DNA of 64,000 nt from Nephrocerus scutellatus (taxonomy: Eukaryota > Arthropoda > Insecta > Diptera > Pipunculidae): positions 50,766,019-50,830,018 of the forward strand of contig OX352761.1 in the NCBI GenBank assembly GCA_947095585.1. The letters run 5' to 3'. The translations under genes were made by a program, and so were the position numbers. Position 1 is the first letter of the stretch, and every line of letters starts with the position of its first letter. Shown here piece by piece: positions 22,851 through 33,727 of the stretch. The notes below the pieces were generated by a model, which ran no database searches, was not told the origin of the DNA, and saw only the letters and a list, made by a program, of their open reading frames with translations.

Positions 22851-23738
22851 CATCATCATCATATTTGGCTCTACAACCTGGGTTCGGTCCTGGTCTCCCG
22901 CAAAATGTCTCTCCACTTGTCCCGTCATCCAGTTTGGCATCCCTAAACTCTGGGCGTCCTGGTCTACGCCATCTTTCCAGCGTAGGCTTGTTGAATGGTC
23001 AACCTATATAGTTTTGTCAGTTAATTTGGGATGCCGAATTCTCTCATGGCTATATAAAGTTCTACTCTACTACTACTTTCTATCACCTTTCTAAGTGTGT
23101 AAATCTAATCAGTTGTTGATTTGACTTGGATGAAGCCACGCTGGTATGGACCAATGATGATTTTAGCGTATAGGGCTATCCTGTCTTGTAGGATAGAGGA
23201 GAAAATCTTATATGCGGTACTCGACAACGTTATACCACGATAACTGATGCATCCGTAATACCCGTGCCTCAACTCGAGCTCATGGGTCCACCATTAAGCC
23301 TATCTTCGGACGTACTAACCAATTCAGAGATTCCTTCTTTAGCCGCACGATAGTTATGTGGAATGAATTGCCTGATTCTGTGTTCCCGCATATATATGAT
23401 CTGCAGTCGTTTAAGACACGTGTGCATAGACATCTCATCCTTTCCTCTCCCTAATTTCCTAACGCCCACGCTGTGCTAAGCATTATAAGGGTGCAAACCC
23501 CTTTAGCGTGTGTACATTATAAAAAAAAAAAAAAAAATCTCCATTCTTATGTATGGAGCAGAGGATGCCTATTCGCCAGTCTTCTGGCATCGCTTCTTCC
23601 TCCCATACTTGCACTATTAGTTCATAAATTGCTTGGTGTATCGCGGGACCTCCTGTTTTAATCAGCTCCGCTGGGATACCATCTGATCACGGGGCATTGT
23701 TATTTTTGAGCCGATTTATCGCTCTGCTAACTTCTTCT
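22851..23738 (-). pseudogene. RTE-like A, 3' part of source copy
   Basis: Family A C-terminal tail, then a larger deletion than in the array (GTAGGCTTG joined to TTGAATGGTC near 22990), then the RT N-terminal region. It is interrupted at 23253-23537 by a CR1-like fragment. Its upstream continuation AINRLKNNNAP...SDGIPAELIK runs to the junction with family B at about 23738; the rest of the element resumes at 26901. Confidence 0.8.
23253..23537 (+). mobile_element. CR1-like LINE 3' end, 5'-truncated insertion
   Basis: Begins inside ORF2 (TNQFRDSFFSRTIVMWNELP, DSVFPHIYDLQSFKTRVHRH), passes a stop into a 3' UTR (GCATTATAAGGGTGCAAA) and ends in 17 A. The insertion replaces about nine bases of family A. 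The array units lack it, so it postdates the copying of the units or is private to this copy. Confidence 0.85.
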
Positions 23739-23745
23739 TCTTTCT

Positions 23746-24663
23746 TTATGTCCTGTATCCCCTTGTGCGTCCTAGGGCCTCTACTACGTCTACGCGCCAT
23801 TGCGTGCGGTTCCTGGCAATAAGCTTCAGCTCTCTCCAACTCTTCCCCAATTGCCGTGCCTCCTCTTCAACTGTTCTGCGCCATGTATTTCTCGGACGAC
23901 CCGTTCTTCTACCATCCTGAGATAACGGGTTCCATTGCATTGCGTAGTTTGCTATGGAACTGTCGCCTTTTCGGAGTGTATGACCAATCCACTGCCACTT
24001 CCGTCGTTGGATGGTTGTGCCTATTGGTTCCTGACCCGTTCTCTGGTAAAGATGTTCGTTAGAGATACGATTAGGCCAGAAAACCCTTAAAATGTTCCGT
24101 AGGCACCTATTTACGAATGTTTGTAATCTTTTTGTGATAGTAGCGGTCACCTTCCAAGTGCTGCACCCATACAACAGCACAGTTTCAACATTTGAGCGGA
24201 ACAGTCGCAGCTTGGTGTTTAAGCTGATCGCATTACTTCGCCATATCATGGACATCATTCCAAACACCGATTTTGCTTTGCCGATTCGGTTGACAATGTC
24301 CTGTTCGGTTCCACCTTCGGTCGAGACAATACTCCCAAGATATTGGAAACTCTCTACTCTCTCTACCGGCTGTCCAGCAATGTTAACATGAGTAAGTGAG
24401 TTAGTGCCGAGGTTGATGATTTTGGTTTTGGCAGTATTAATCTTCAAACCAGCAACATTTGCCTCCCTCTCCACATTTGTTTTCATTTGGTGCAGCTCCA
24501 TAATTCTGTGTGAGAGTAAACAAACGTCGTCAGCGTAATCCAGATGTTTGAGTTGAGATGTAAGAGTCCAACGAATTCCTCCGTTTCCAGTAGATAAAGC
24601 TGAGCGAAGTACATCGCTAATCACCAAAAAAAAAGTATCGGCGATAGAATGCAACCTTGTCAT
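23746..24663 (-). pseudogene. RTE-like B reverse transcriptase, palm to C-terminus
   Basis: A 305-codon frame with FLVISDVLRSALSTGNGG, catalytic HLDYADDVCLLSHRIMEL, thumb VERVESFQYLGSIVSTEGG, LYGCSTWKVTATITKR and the C-terminal WQWIGHTLRKGDSSIANYA, GRPRNTWRRTVEEE and ARNRTQWRVDVVEALG. It is the longest intact family B segment in the window. It lacks the 1-bp and 22-bp deletions of units 1 and 2, which supports its being nearest the source. Confidence 0.9.
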
Positions 24664-25604
24664 ACCCCACTTAGGATCTCGAGTTCCTCCGACAGCTTTC
24701 CTCTATGTAGCCCATGACATTTAGAGCCATCATAGGTTGCTTTAATAATAGCTATTAGTTTATCGGGTATACCTCTCCTGCGCAAGGCGAGCCAGATAAA
24801 CTGCCTGTTGACACTGCCAAACGCCTTCTCAAAATCGATGAACAGTACGTGCAGTGGTGACCGGAATTCAACACACTGTTCAATAATGATCCGCAGGGTG
24901 TTTATGTGGTCTACACAGGGGGATCCAGTGCGGAAACCTGCTTGTTCGGCATCGAGTGTATCTTCCAGATGTTCCTTAATACGCTCAAGTACTACTTTGG
25001 CTATTACTTTTGCAAGTGCAGGGAGAACGCAAATGCCTCTCCAGTTTTTGCACTCCATAAGACTACCTTTTTTAGGAAGCTTGACAATCATTCCCTTCTT
25101 CCACTCGTCGGGGAATCTTTCTACCTCCCAAGCTCTCTCTACAAGAGGATATAAAAGCTCTGCTGATGTCGTTGGAGCTGCACGCAGAAGCTCTGCGGGT
25201 ATACCATCTAGTCCTACCGACTTGTTGTTCTTTAGTGCGTTAATGGCGGTAGCGATCTCGTCTTTACTGGGAGTTGAGGTGCGAATTCGGGAAATTGTTA
25301 CTTCCGGCAGCTCCGTTTGATTTAGGTGCATATCGTTAGCAAATACACGGTTAAGGATCGTAGAGAAATGCTCCTTCCATCGCTTGAGCTGATCCTCATC
25401 TGAAACGAGTACGGCACCATCTAGGCCTTTCACCGGATGTTGGCTAGAGCGGTGACCACCTGTCAGCTCTTTGGTGATTCTGTAAACGGTTCTGCTATCG
25501 CAGCTGCTCGCTGCTTCCTCTGCTTCTGAGGCCAGGTTCTTAATATAGTTACGCTTGTCACGTCTTACACTACGCTGCACTTCTCTCATTTTTCTTCGAT
25601 ACAT
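24660..25604 (-). pseudogene. RTE-like B reverse transcriptase, fingers and palm start
   Basis: A 314-codon open frame. After a basic N-terminal linker it reads LDGIPAELLRAAPTTSAELL, FPDEWKKGMIVKLPKKGSL, CKNWRGICVLPALAKVIAKV, EQAGFRTGSPCVDHINTL and motif A FIDFEKAFGSVN. The second conserved aspartate of motif A (AFDSV in unit 3) is glycine here. The frame ends at LEILSGV, where a frameshift joins the next segment RQGCILSP. Confidence 0.9.
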
Positions 25605-25639
25605 GGACTATAGCTCGCTCCTCGCTGCTGTTGAGATAT

Positions 25640-26734
25640 CTACAATACGAGCTTTATGTAGCTTACGTTCTTCAATCCGCCTCCAGGTATCCACGTGCTG
25701 TGCCTTGCCTGGCTTCTACCAACAATACTTTCCGCTTCAGATGTGAAAACATTTTTCACAGCCTTCCAATGCTCCTGGATGGTTGTCGGCAGTGAGCTGC
25801 TGATTGCTTCCACTCCTTGCAATAAATGATCCCTTAATTGCTGGCGTACTGAGGGGATCTTTAGCCGGTCGATGTTATACCTAGGCATTCGGATGATATT
25901 GCGGATTCTATGAACTGATGCAGTCCGTAACTGGACAGTAGCTACCATAAGGTGATGATCACGTACCATACCCATGTCGGCTCCTCTTCTGTTTCGGACG
26001 TCTAATAGACAGCTCCTAAAACGTCGGCTGATCGCCATATGGTCGATTTGGTTGGATGATGATTGCCTGTCAGTTAACACCCAGCTGACCTTGTGGCAAG
26101 TCTTATGCTCAAACATGGTGCCTCCTATGACAAGGTTGTTGGTGTTCCAGAAATCAAAAAATCTTTCACCATTGTCATTTCGTTCGCCGAGGCCGTGCTT
26201 CCCAATCACATGCTTGAGTCCTTCATTGTCGTTGCCAACCTTGGCATTCAAGTCCCCCATCACGATGACGATATCTCCGTTCGGCGTTGCGTTGAATACA
26301 GCGTTTAGTTGACTGTAGAAGTTGTCCTTTTCATCCTCAGTCGAGGGATTCGTTGGGGCGTATCACTGTATGATCGTGACGCGCCGTACTCTAGTCCGAA
26401 ATCTGGCCGATAAGATCCTATCACTATGCGGGTGCCAGGAAATTAGGCCTCTACGTGCTTTTGGCGTTAGCAGCAGACCCACTCCAGATTCACGGAGACT
26501 GCCAGAGGGTTTGCCAGAGTAGAGTAGCACAGTGTTACACGTTGGGGATTGGTACTCTCCCGCGTCGAACCATCTTACTTCACTCACTCCCAGTATGTCC
26601 ATATTGTATCGAAAAAACTCACGTTCCAGTTGAAGAAATCTGGAATTTTGAGGTCCTTCACTCCCAGAGTCAAGGAGCGTCCTCACATTCCAGAAACCAA
26701 TCTTAGTCCGGGTACAATAGCCAAAAGTCGTCAT
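25640..26734 (-). pseudogene. RTE-like B endonuclease domain
   Basis: 26363-26734 reads KIGFWNVRTLLDSGSEGPQN and DILGVSEVRWFDAGEY, the N-terminal APE-like motifs (catalytic N and E). After a frame change, 25640-26263 reads MMGDLNAKVGNDNEG, then QIDHMAISRRFRSCLLDVRN and GADMGMVRDHHLMVATVQL, which carry the GDxNA and the SDHxL-type motif (here RDHHL). The family acts as a target-nicking endonuclease for LINE insertion. A frameshift near 26310 and a stop near 25640 inactivate this copy. Confidence 0.9.
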
Positions 26735-26900
26735 TATTCGATCATTACTTATCCGAGGCGTTGTTTCAGTTTCAGTAGCGGGTATTTTTCGGTACCGCAG
26801 GGTGCTAGCCCACGTTACCTAGACTAGAAACGCTAGACCGTTCGCACTTGCAGTTTTAGCCTACATGTATAAGGATTTATACACATAGTTGCCCGCGGAC

Positions 26901-28115
26901 CACCACGAGGAGGTAGAGCAAGCACTACATCACGAACTTGATTGTTGCGCTACTGCCCCAAACCAAGATTTGAGCAGTCAGTAGTTTCCCAATCAATCGC
27001 AATGCAGATCCCCAACTATTAAGCAACTCATGAAAGTGCTCTTCCCATCACTCTAAGGTGCCTTTGAGATCGGCGATCAGATTACCCTTTTTGTTTTTGC
27101 AGTATGTGCAACACGGTGTATATTGCGTCACTATCGTCCTCGCTCTCTGTACTGTTCTAGATTACGGACGAGATTCTTCTCCTAGGCTGCTTTCTTTCGC
27201 CGGTGAACTGTTTTTTTAGATCTTCCGAGCTCTTTACATTCATCTTCGCGTGCCCGCGTTCTATGAGATTGTTGCATAGCCCGGTACGCAACATTCTTAC
27301 GTTCAGTCGCTAGTTTACATTCGTCATCGAACCAGTCGTTTCGATCTCTACGACTATTGCCTAAGATGAAGTCAGGAGTACTAATGACAGTATTTTTAAG
27401 GCATTTCTCTTTCTCTTTCTCTCTCTTCTCTTCTACGCCCGACATCTCAGTCCCATAAGTTACTCTCCCTAAATTTAGGGCTAGTCCTAGCGCTTGGCCG
27501 TAGTTGTTTCTGGTCTCTTCGTTGCGAAATGCAGCCATCTTGACTCGAATCTGATTCGCGAATGCAGTCTTTCGTGATGATGCAATCCGCGCTCGGTGCT
27601 CCATACCAACAAGATAGTGGTCCGAGTCGACGTTGGCACCTCGGTACGGTTGTACCGTCATCAGGTTCGGGTTGTGGCGGCGGTCTATCAACACGTGATC
27701 TGTCTGGCTGCGAGTGGCTCCATCAGGAGATGCCCAGGTGGCTTTGTGGATATTTTTTCGCCCAAATCTTGTACTCGCATAGACCAAATTATTGCTTGCT
27801 GAAGTCAGTATGCTAATTGCGTTTAGAAATTATGATGTAAATATATTGTCAATTTAATAGAAATTAGAAACAATTAACTTTTCTTGTTTTTTATCCTTGC
27901 TTTCTCTCGAAAGTCATCTCTATTACTCGTTGTCCATTATCGTTAGTGTTCTCGTGGAAGGTATGGGTGCCAATGTACTGCCTGAATACTGGCTCCCTAC
28001 CTATTTTAGCATTCATATCCCCCAGAATGATTTTTACATCATACTGAGGGCAGGCATGGAGTTCCCGTTCGACTGATTCAAAGAATTCTTCTTTTTCATC
28101 ATCTGGGGAATCTTT
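26901..28115 (-). pseudogene. RTE-like A, 5' part of source copy: endonuclease
   Basis: 27891-28115 reads DSPDDEKEEFFESVERELHA and IILGDMNAKIGREPVF, the central APE-like endonuclease motif. 27182-27787 reads HKATWASPDGATRSQTDHVL and GANVDSDHYLVGMEHRARI, the SDH motif and linker. 26990-27060 continues with EEHFHELLN before family B interrupts it. The N-terminal endonuclease motif is missing. About 90 non-coding bases (27790-27890) break the frame. Together with 22851-23738 this was once one element inserted in P. Confidence 0.85.
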
Positions 28116-29250
28116 CAATTTTTCAATTTTCTCAAGTGATTCGGCTACCAACGAACAGCATTTCTTTTTTAAATTCTCTATATTAACTTCACTTGCCCGT
28201 GTGTTTGTGGGTTTGTGGGCTTGTGGGTTTGTGGGTTTGTGGATTTGTCATGGATTCTTGCGATCAATTTTTAACCCACTTCCTACAGCCCGATTTTATT
28301 GAAATTTGGCACACATGTGTATTTCCGGAGATAACACTTTCTATTAAATTTTGAGGCCCCTCGGGCTGCGGGGTCGGGGGGCTCCCATACAAAAATTTTA
28401 AAAAATATACCCAATAAACAATACTTTTTCGAAAATTTGGTAGTGATCGGGTCCCGGGTTCGGCCGCAAGGCCCTTATACATTTTTTAATATCTATACTG
28501 GCATCAGATATTCGTCGCCCTTTATGGACTGTGTGCGGTGTGTCCTGCGCAGTCGGCTGCGCTGCATGGTTTTGGTGGTAGAGAGAGAGAGAAATCTTAG
28601 CTCACGCACAAATGAACCCAGCAAATGAAACGAGACATAAATGTTTTATGCTTAATTCAACTTACATTTTATTTACTGAATTTTATTTTTATTGATGTGG
28701 TTTTTTGTTGTCGATATCAACTTACAGATAGAACAACAAGTTTTCGCAATATTCTGTCATTTCGCGTTTTCATAAATTAGTGCAGAGCAGTCAAAGAGTT
28801 CTCAAGATAAATGTTCGTGTTTCTTATTTGCTCAGAGTATGAGCGTACTCTAAGTGCTCAGAATAAAATGATCTGAGCATTTTCAATTTTAACATCTGAT
28901 GTCAAATGTCTGTTTCGATGATTTTCTCCTACAATAAAAAAAAATGGCCCAGGATCGAGGGGCTTTAATTTTAAATTTTAATTTGTATGGGTTGTTTTTT
29001 TATTTATATAGAAGGTAGATAGGCAAAAAATATATACGAATCGAATCGTGAGTTATGGTCGCGAGTTCATACAAAAATGCCATGGAAAAGAGTGCTATCA
29101 GTTTTTCCCTAAATTTTTAATTTTTCGGGCAACTTTTCCAATTTTTCTTTCCGTATAAACGGTATTGGTTAAAAAATATACCAAATCAGTCCAGCCGTTC
29201 TTAAGTGATTCGGTTACCAACAACGAGCATTTCATTTTTATTTATACAAT
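28116..29250 (+). mobile_element. P tail and a P-family element with internal insert
   Basis: 28116-28166 ends with AAGTGATTCGGCTACCAACG, matching the end of the P copy near 29200; it is probably the right remnant of the P element that received family A. A second P copy starts at 28167 with AAATTCTCTATATTAACTTC and CTTGCCCGTG. It has about two monomers, a 430-base non-repetitive insert (28490-28920, shared with 59990-60420) and the tail GAGTTATGGTCGCGAG, CATGGAAAAGAGTGCTATC and TTCGGTTACCAACAACGAGC. It is non-coding, with no clear TIR; the mechanism of spread is unknown. Confidence 0.7.
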
Positions 29251-29302
29251 TCCTAATATCCTAATTCGTCCACAATAATTTGGGAAATGATTCGTGGGTA
29301 TA

Positions 29303-29580
29303 AATAATAATAATTTTGGGCGCGACAGACCATTGCGGTCCTAGGCCTAGCTTCTCGCAACCATTTGTGTTAGGCATTTATATTTTTGCACACAAATGGA
29401 GGGAACCTACAATTTAATGCTGGATCCGAACGGCGAATTGAGAAGCTTTCCGTGACAAGTTATTACTCTCGGCCGTTTGTCAGACTCTCGCGAGAGTTGG
29501 GTCCCGTAAAAAATACTTTTAGTTTTACTGGTATATAGAAGCCATGCTCTTATCCACTGAGCCACGGCGCCCATGATTTT
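29303..29580 (-). mobile_element. tRNA-headed SINE candidate
   Basis: The minus strand starts near GGGCGCCGTGGCTCAGTGG ATAAGAGC, which resembles a tRNA 5' half with an A box (antisense at 29554-29565). A B-box-like GTTCGGATCC lies at 29422-29431, wider spaced than in a tRNA. A 3' tail of AATTATTATTATTT follows. TGGGTATA flanks both sides (29295-29302 and 29581-29588) as a possible 8-base target duplication. No second copy is present in the window. Confidence 0.6.
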
Positions 29581-29699
29581 TGGGTATATTCAAAGAAAAA
29601 AATATTAAAAAATTGTTCCACAGTAAGAGTCTATCTTCAATGTTGACATTATTTATCGGGGATTTAAGAAAAAGTTTCTTTGTTGAACTCTAACCCATG

Positions 29700-30302
29700 T
29701 TAACGGAAATTCCTCTAATACTAATCGTAGAAACTTCGTTTAGGACTTTATTTTTAGAAGAAATACTAGCATTTGTAACTGCGTTTCAATAAAGTTGATA
29801 TAGTTGATGGGTCTTCAGATATCCAACTTCTCTACCTTTTCCAGTTTTCTTGGCCATGCTAATTATTGACTTTGAGGTCAATTTTCTCAAGAAAATGTAT
29901 GATAAAAATAACGTTTTATTACTTTTCTCTAATGATCGTAACAATAATGAAAATAAAAATCAATGACAAGTTTGCGGAAAACCCAAATATCTTATAATAT
30001 ATATTCTTGGGAAAACCTGCCGCAGGTAAAATTTAAAAAAGTTTTTTTTTGCTTTAAGCTTCAAAGGCTATGAATAAAAAATAATTTTGTGTGGTTTAGA
30101 TACTTTTTATTTTATGTGTGTACAACGACAGTTAGACAGGTGCTCAAAGTGTCCTCCTTGGTTTTGTATGCATGCTAGAGCCCGTTTTTAGATTTTACGG
30201 GATCAGACGCTTAGTTATGCAATTCAGTGTTTCCAGACATAAATTTCTAATGTACTGCATGGAGAAAATCTTTATCCATACGACCATATAAGTGTGCAAG
30301 AA
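29700..30302 (-). mobile_element. Mariner-like element 3' end, inverted copy
   Basis: The reverse complement matches 33680-35200 (minus its Jockey insertion): the last transposase codons (HAYKTKEDT-type tail), then AATCATTTTTTATTCATAGCC-like 3' UTR, down to TCTAAAAATAAAGTC. The two copies face each other about 3.4 kb apart, forming arms of roughly 500 bases. Confidence 0.7.
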
Positions 30303-32830
30303 CTGCTTTTCTTATAATGTACACCCGCTATAGGATTTGCACTCTTATAATGTCAAGCACAGCGTGGCCTTTAGGAAATTAGGGAGACGAAAAGATGACA
30401 TGTCTATGCACGTGTGTCTTAAATGATTGTAGATCATACAAATGCGGAAAGACAGAGTCGGACAATTCATTTGCACATAAATATAGTGCGGCTAAAGAGG
30501 GAATCTCTGAATTGGTTAATACGTCCGAAGATTAGCCTAATGGTAGACCCGTGTGCTCGAGTTGAAGCACGGGAATTACGGATGGGTTCAAGAATGGGCG
30601 GGATCCATCTGGATATTTCATTTGAACACCGCTTGTGGAAAAAACGATGTTCAAGCGATTCGATTCCGATATTTACGTCACCAATAAGTTTTATCGCGCG
30701 GTTTCGAATTCTGTCTAGTAGATGCAATGTTTGGGGCGAATATATGCATTATAAATAGTAGCCAGCCAGATCTGAAGAAGTGAAGTACATCTTGCATCGT
30801 TTTAGGAAACATAAACATTTCGCAGCTTTCTTGGCGATGGCAAATATGTGGTCGTTCCAACGAAGTTTGTTGTTGACGCACATACCGAGAATTGTGATTT
30901 TTTCAGTTTTTTCTATTCAAGGTCCTTTCATGGATAAAGGTTGGTGGTTTAAATTACGCTTGGACGACAGAAGACACCATTGAGTTTTGGAAGCGTTTAA
31001 TTCAACTCTATTAGGTGGTCCCACCTTGTTATGCTGTCAAGGTCAGAATTTAACGTGCTTAACATACGTTGTTGTTCAAGTTCCACTTGCTATGAAGAGG
31101 GGCGTGCAGAAAGCGTGAAATCATATGAAAAGCTAAGAGTGCTGTCGTCAGCGAAAGAATGGATTGGATTAGAAGTGGCGGATGAGGAAAACCGGGATTT
31201 ATGCGGTGAATATTAGATTTGAAATCGTCCAATACGATCTGGATTGAACGGTCAGAAAGGTAGTTACTAGTCCAATCGAGGAGGGCTTTATCAATTTAAT
31301 AGGCACTCATTTTAGACACAAGAGCTTGATGCCATACTTTGCCAAATGCCTTGGAAATATCGAGTGGAACAACTGTGCTTTCACCAAATTTGTGAATAGA
31401 CTGGTTCCACTTTTCAGTGCGATAAGCCATCAGGTCACCTGTAGAACGGAGCCTACAAAAACCTTACTTCCGGTCGCTAAGGATTTCACGTGATTCAAGG
31501 TATTACATAAGCTTACGATTGATCAGCGTTTCCATGACATTAGAAAGTATGGATGTTAGCGCAATTAGTCAGTACGAGGAAAGAGATGAAGGTTCGCCTT
31601 TTTTTAGGAACATGCTGGATAAAGGCTGTTTTCCACTTCCTTGGGAGGACTCCAGAAGAATAAGAGAAATGGAAAAGCCTGCGCAGTGGCAATGCCAACG
31701 TTGAAGAACACCTCTTCCAAACGGGAATACCATCAGGCCCAGCAGATATATGAATGTTGAGATCATTTAATACTCTAGCCACTTGACGAGTACGAAGGAA
31801 AATCGGTCCCGTAGAGGATTCGACTCTTTTATTTCGTTTCACGAATGACCAAAAATTTTTACTTCCTTTTGGGCATGGAAGTATTTTTTGTCTCAGTTTC
31901 TGGTCAAAGTCGAATTTGACTCGTCTAAGGTAGACATTGCAATCGTTTTTGACTCGTCTAAATTTGGTTCGGTTTTCCACAGTGCGATTTTTTATAGCAT
32001 ACTTCCCGGTTCCTAGAAACCTCTTTGCAGCTTAAATCATACCAAGCATTTTCTTTCGGTTTGATACACTTAGTCCTGGAAGGCATAAATTGTTTCATAC
32101 CCTCCTGGATTATGTTTGTGATCGTATCAGATATGGCATCCACACCACTATTGGCATTAAGTGGCCAGTTAATACTCCTAAAAAAATTTTTTTATGCCAT
32201 CCCAGTCGGCTTTCTCGTGTAACCATACTTTTCTTTTAGGGGTTTTTCCATTAACTCTGTGGTTCGACAACGAGAAATTTGCTGATACTAAACAATGGTC
32301 TGAAGAGCTTAGACCTGATGATACACTGACGGTGTAATTGTAGAGGTAAGAAACAATTCAAGGGTATTCACATTATGCTTACAATGTCTAGAATCCGAGT
32401 GAGCTCATTCACAAGCTGAGTGAGTAAAATCAGCAAATAATTCAACATCCTTTCCTTGCGGTGTTGTTAAGCCTGAATAGCGAAGCCAACTAGAATTGTG
32501 TATATTGAAATCACCCGCAATGATGATTTCAGAAAATGGATCAAGCGATAAAATTCTAGATAAAGAGTCAGACAGTGTGTCTCATTCACTACAAGTTAAG
32601 AAAGTGTCTAAATTAGGGCTTCTGTATATGAATCAGAAGTGAATGCCATGCTGGCGCACTTTTGACTTTGAGCCAAATGAAATTTACTTCCGCGTTGAAA
32701 CAATGGTTGTATTGTGCTTGAATTTGATAAGCTACATCTATGCGTACGTACATAAAATCCGAAACTTCGGAATCAGCATTAACCTGGGTTTCTGTTATAT
32801 TGAGTCCGACTCAATCGACACGAGATGATG
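30303..32830 (-). pseudogene. CR1-like LINE, endonuclease to 3' end, degenerate
   Basis: From right to left: endonuclease IIIAGDFNIHNSSWLRYSG near 32500; linker with MPSRTKCIKPKENAWYD (31958-32143). RT fingers follow with ILPCPKGSKNFWSFVKRNKR, SAGPDGIPVWKRCSSTLALP and WKTAFIQHVPKK (31540-31980). Then come GDLMAYRTEKWNQSIHKFGE and motif A VPLDISKAFGKVW near 31350-31430, SLTTALL near 31150 in place of the ADD box (another frame reads SFADDSTL), KITILGMCVNNKLRWNDHIF near 30880, and LLDRIRNRAIKLIGDVNIGI (30467-30727). The 3' UTR ends GGGTGTACATTATAAGAAAA near 30303. Frameshifts occur every few hundred bases. It is the same family as 1154-1290 and 23253-23537. Confidence 0.85.
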
Positions 32831-33059
32831 CGAAGTGAGAATGATAGCACTCAAAACAAACAGGTGCTAGTGTTATGCATTTTTAGCAGTTCAGATTTAA
32901 CCGACTGACAAAGCAATCACACACTGCCCACCTCTCTACAGAGTACAGAACCAAACACACTGGGTCATCGAATTGTTACGTAAACAAAAACGATTTACCA
33001 GCACGTTCAGCAGCGTCATCCGAAACAAATACAAAAAGGTAAGAGAAGAGGAAGGAAGA

Positions 33060-33727
33060 AGGTAATACAATGCTTCCCGATGATTTGGAAAAGAGACTTG
33101 AGTTTTCTAGCTGGTTGCTGAAGCGGAGCTTGGATGACGAGTTTATTAGCAGAATTAGTTGGACGGACGAATCTTAAATTACAAGAGATGGGATCACATA
33201 TTTTCACAATCTTCATGCATGGTCTGCGGAGAATCCACACACAGTCATCATTTCAACACAAATTCAGAGTCTATATGTGGTGTAATTGGAAACAAGTTAA
33301 TTGTCCCATTCAAACTACCACCCAGGCTGAATTCTACAAACTACCTGGAGTCCACTATTTTAACTAGCTTCATCATATTTCCAATAGGATGGTGCTTCAG
33401 TCCACTGTCGAGAGGTTAAGAATTGGCTAGATGTAGAGTACGGTAATCGTTGGATAAGAAGAAATGGACCAGTTCACTGGCCTGCAAGATCTCCTGACAT
33501 TACAGTATTGGATTTTTTGTAGGGAGAAGAATATGAATATGAAGAAGATCTTGCTTATTTAAGTTGAAATAGCAACTCTAAGTGAATAAGAAGAGCGTAT
33601 TCTTGAAGCGTCATCAAAAGTGAGGCAGCATTTGGCATCAATAAGTACAAGTATTCGTACTCGCAGTGAATTTCAAAAAACGGGCTCTAGCATGCATACA
33701 AAACCAAGGAGGACACTTTAAGCACCT
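33060..33727 (+). pseudogene. Mariner-like transposase remnant
   Basis: In several frames: ISRISWTDES, DGITYFHNLHAWSAENPHTV, IGNKLIVPFKLPPRLN, then NRWIRRNGPVHWPARSPDIT and LDFF, and the C-terminal HAYKTKED. The WTDES, ENPH, and WPARSPDIT..LDFF segments match the Tc1/mariner superfamily DD(E/D) catalytic core, with a common insect arrangement. Stops and small indels, and a missing segment between motifs 1 and 2, show it is inactive. Confidence 0.75.

Larger units (their letters stand above)
23739..26900 (-). mobile_element. RTE-like LINE family B, near full length
   Basis: About 3.15 kb on the minus strand, inserted in family A between its endonuclease and RT. From right to left: GC-rich 5' region, APE-type endonuclease, RT, C-terminal domain, then an (AAAG/AAG)n tail. 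The coding region is one polyprotein broken by a few frameshifts (near 26310, 25620 and 24660). Array fragments of family B are derived from this copy or a sister. Confidence 0.9.

Noticed and set aside
24808..25320. Plus-strand 170-codon frame
   Set aside because: Antisense shadow of the RTE-like B reverse transcriptase, which has clear motifs on the minus strand.
29530..29573. A functional tRNA gene
   Set aside because: Only a 5' tRNA-like half is seen; no acceptor-stem complement or T-arm at tRNA spacing, so it is a SINE head.
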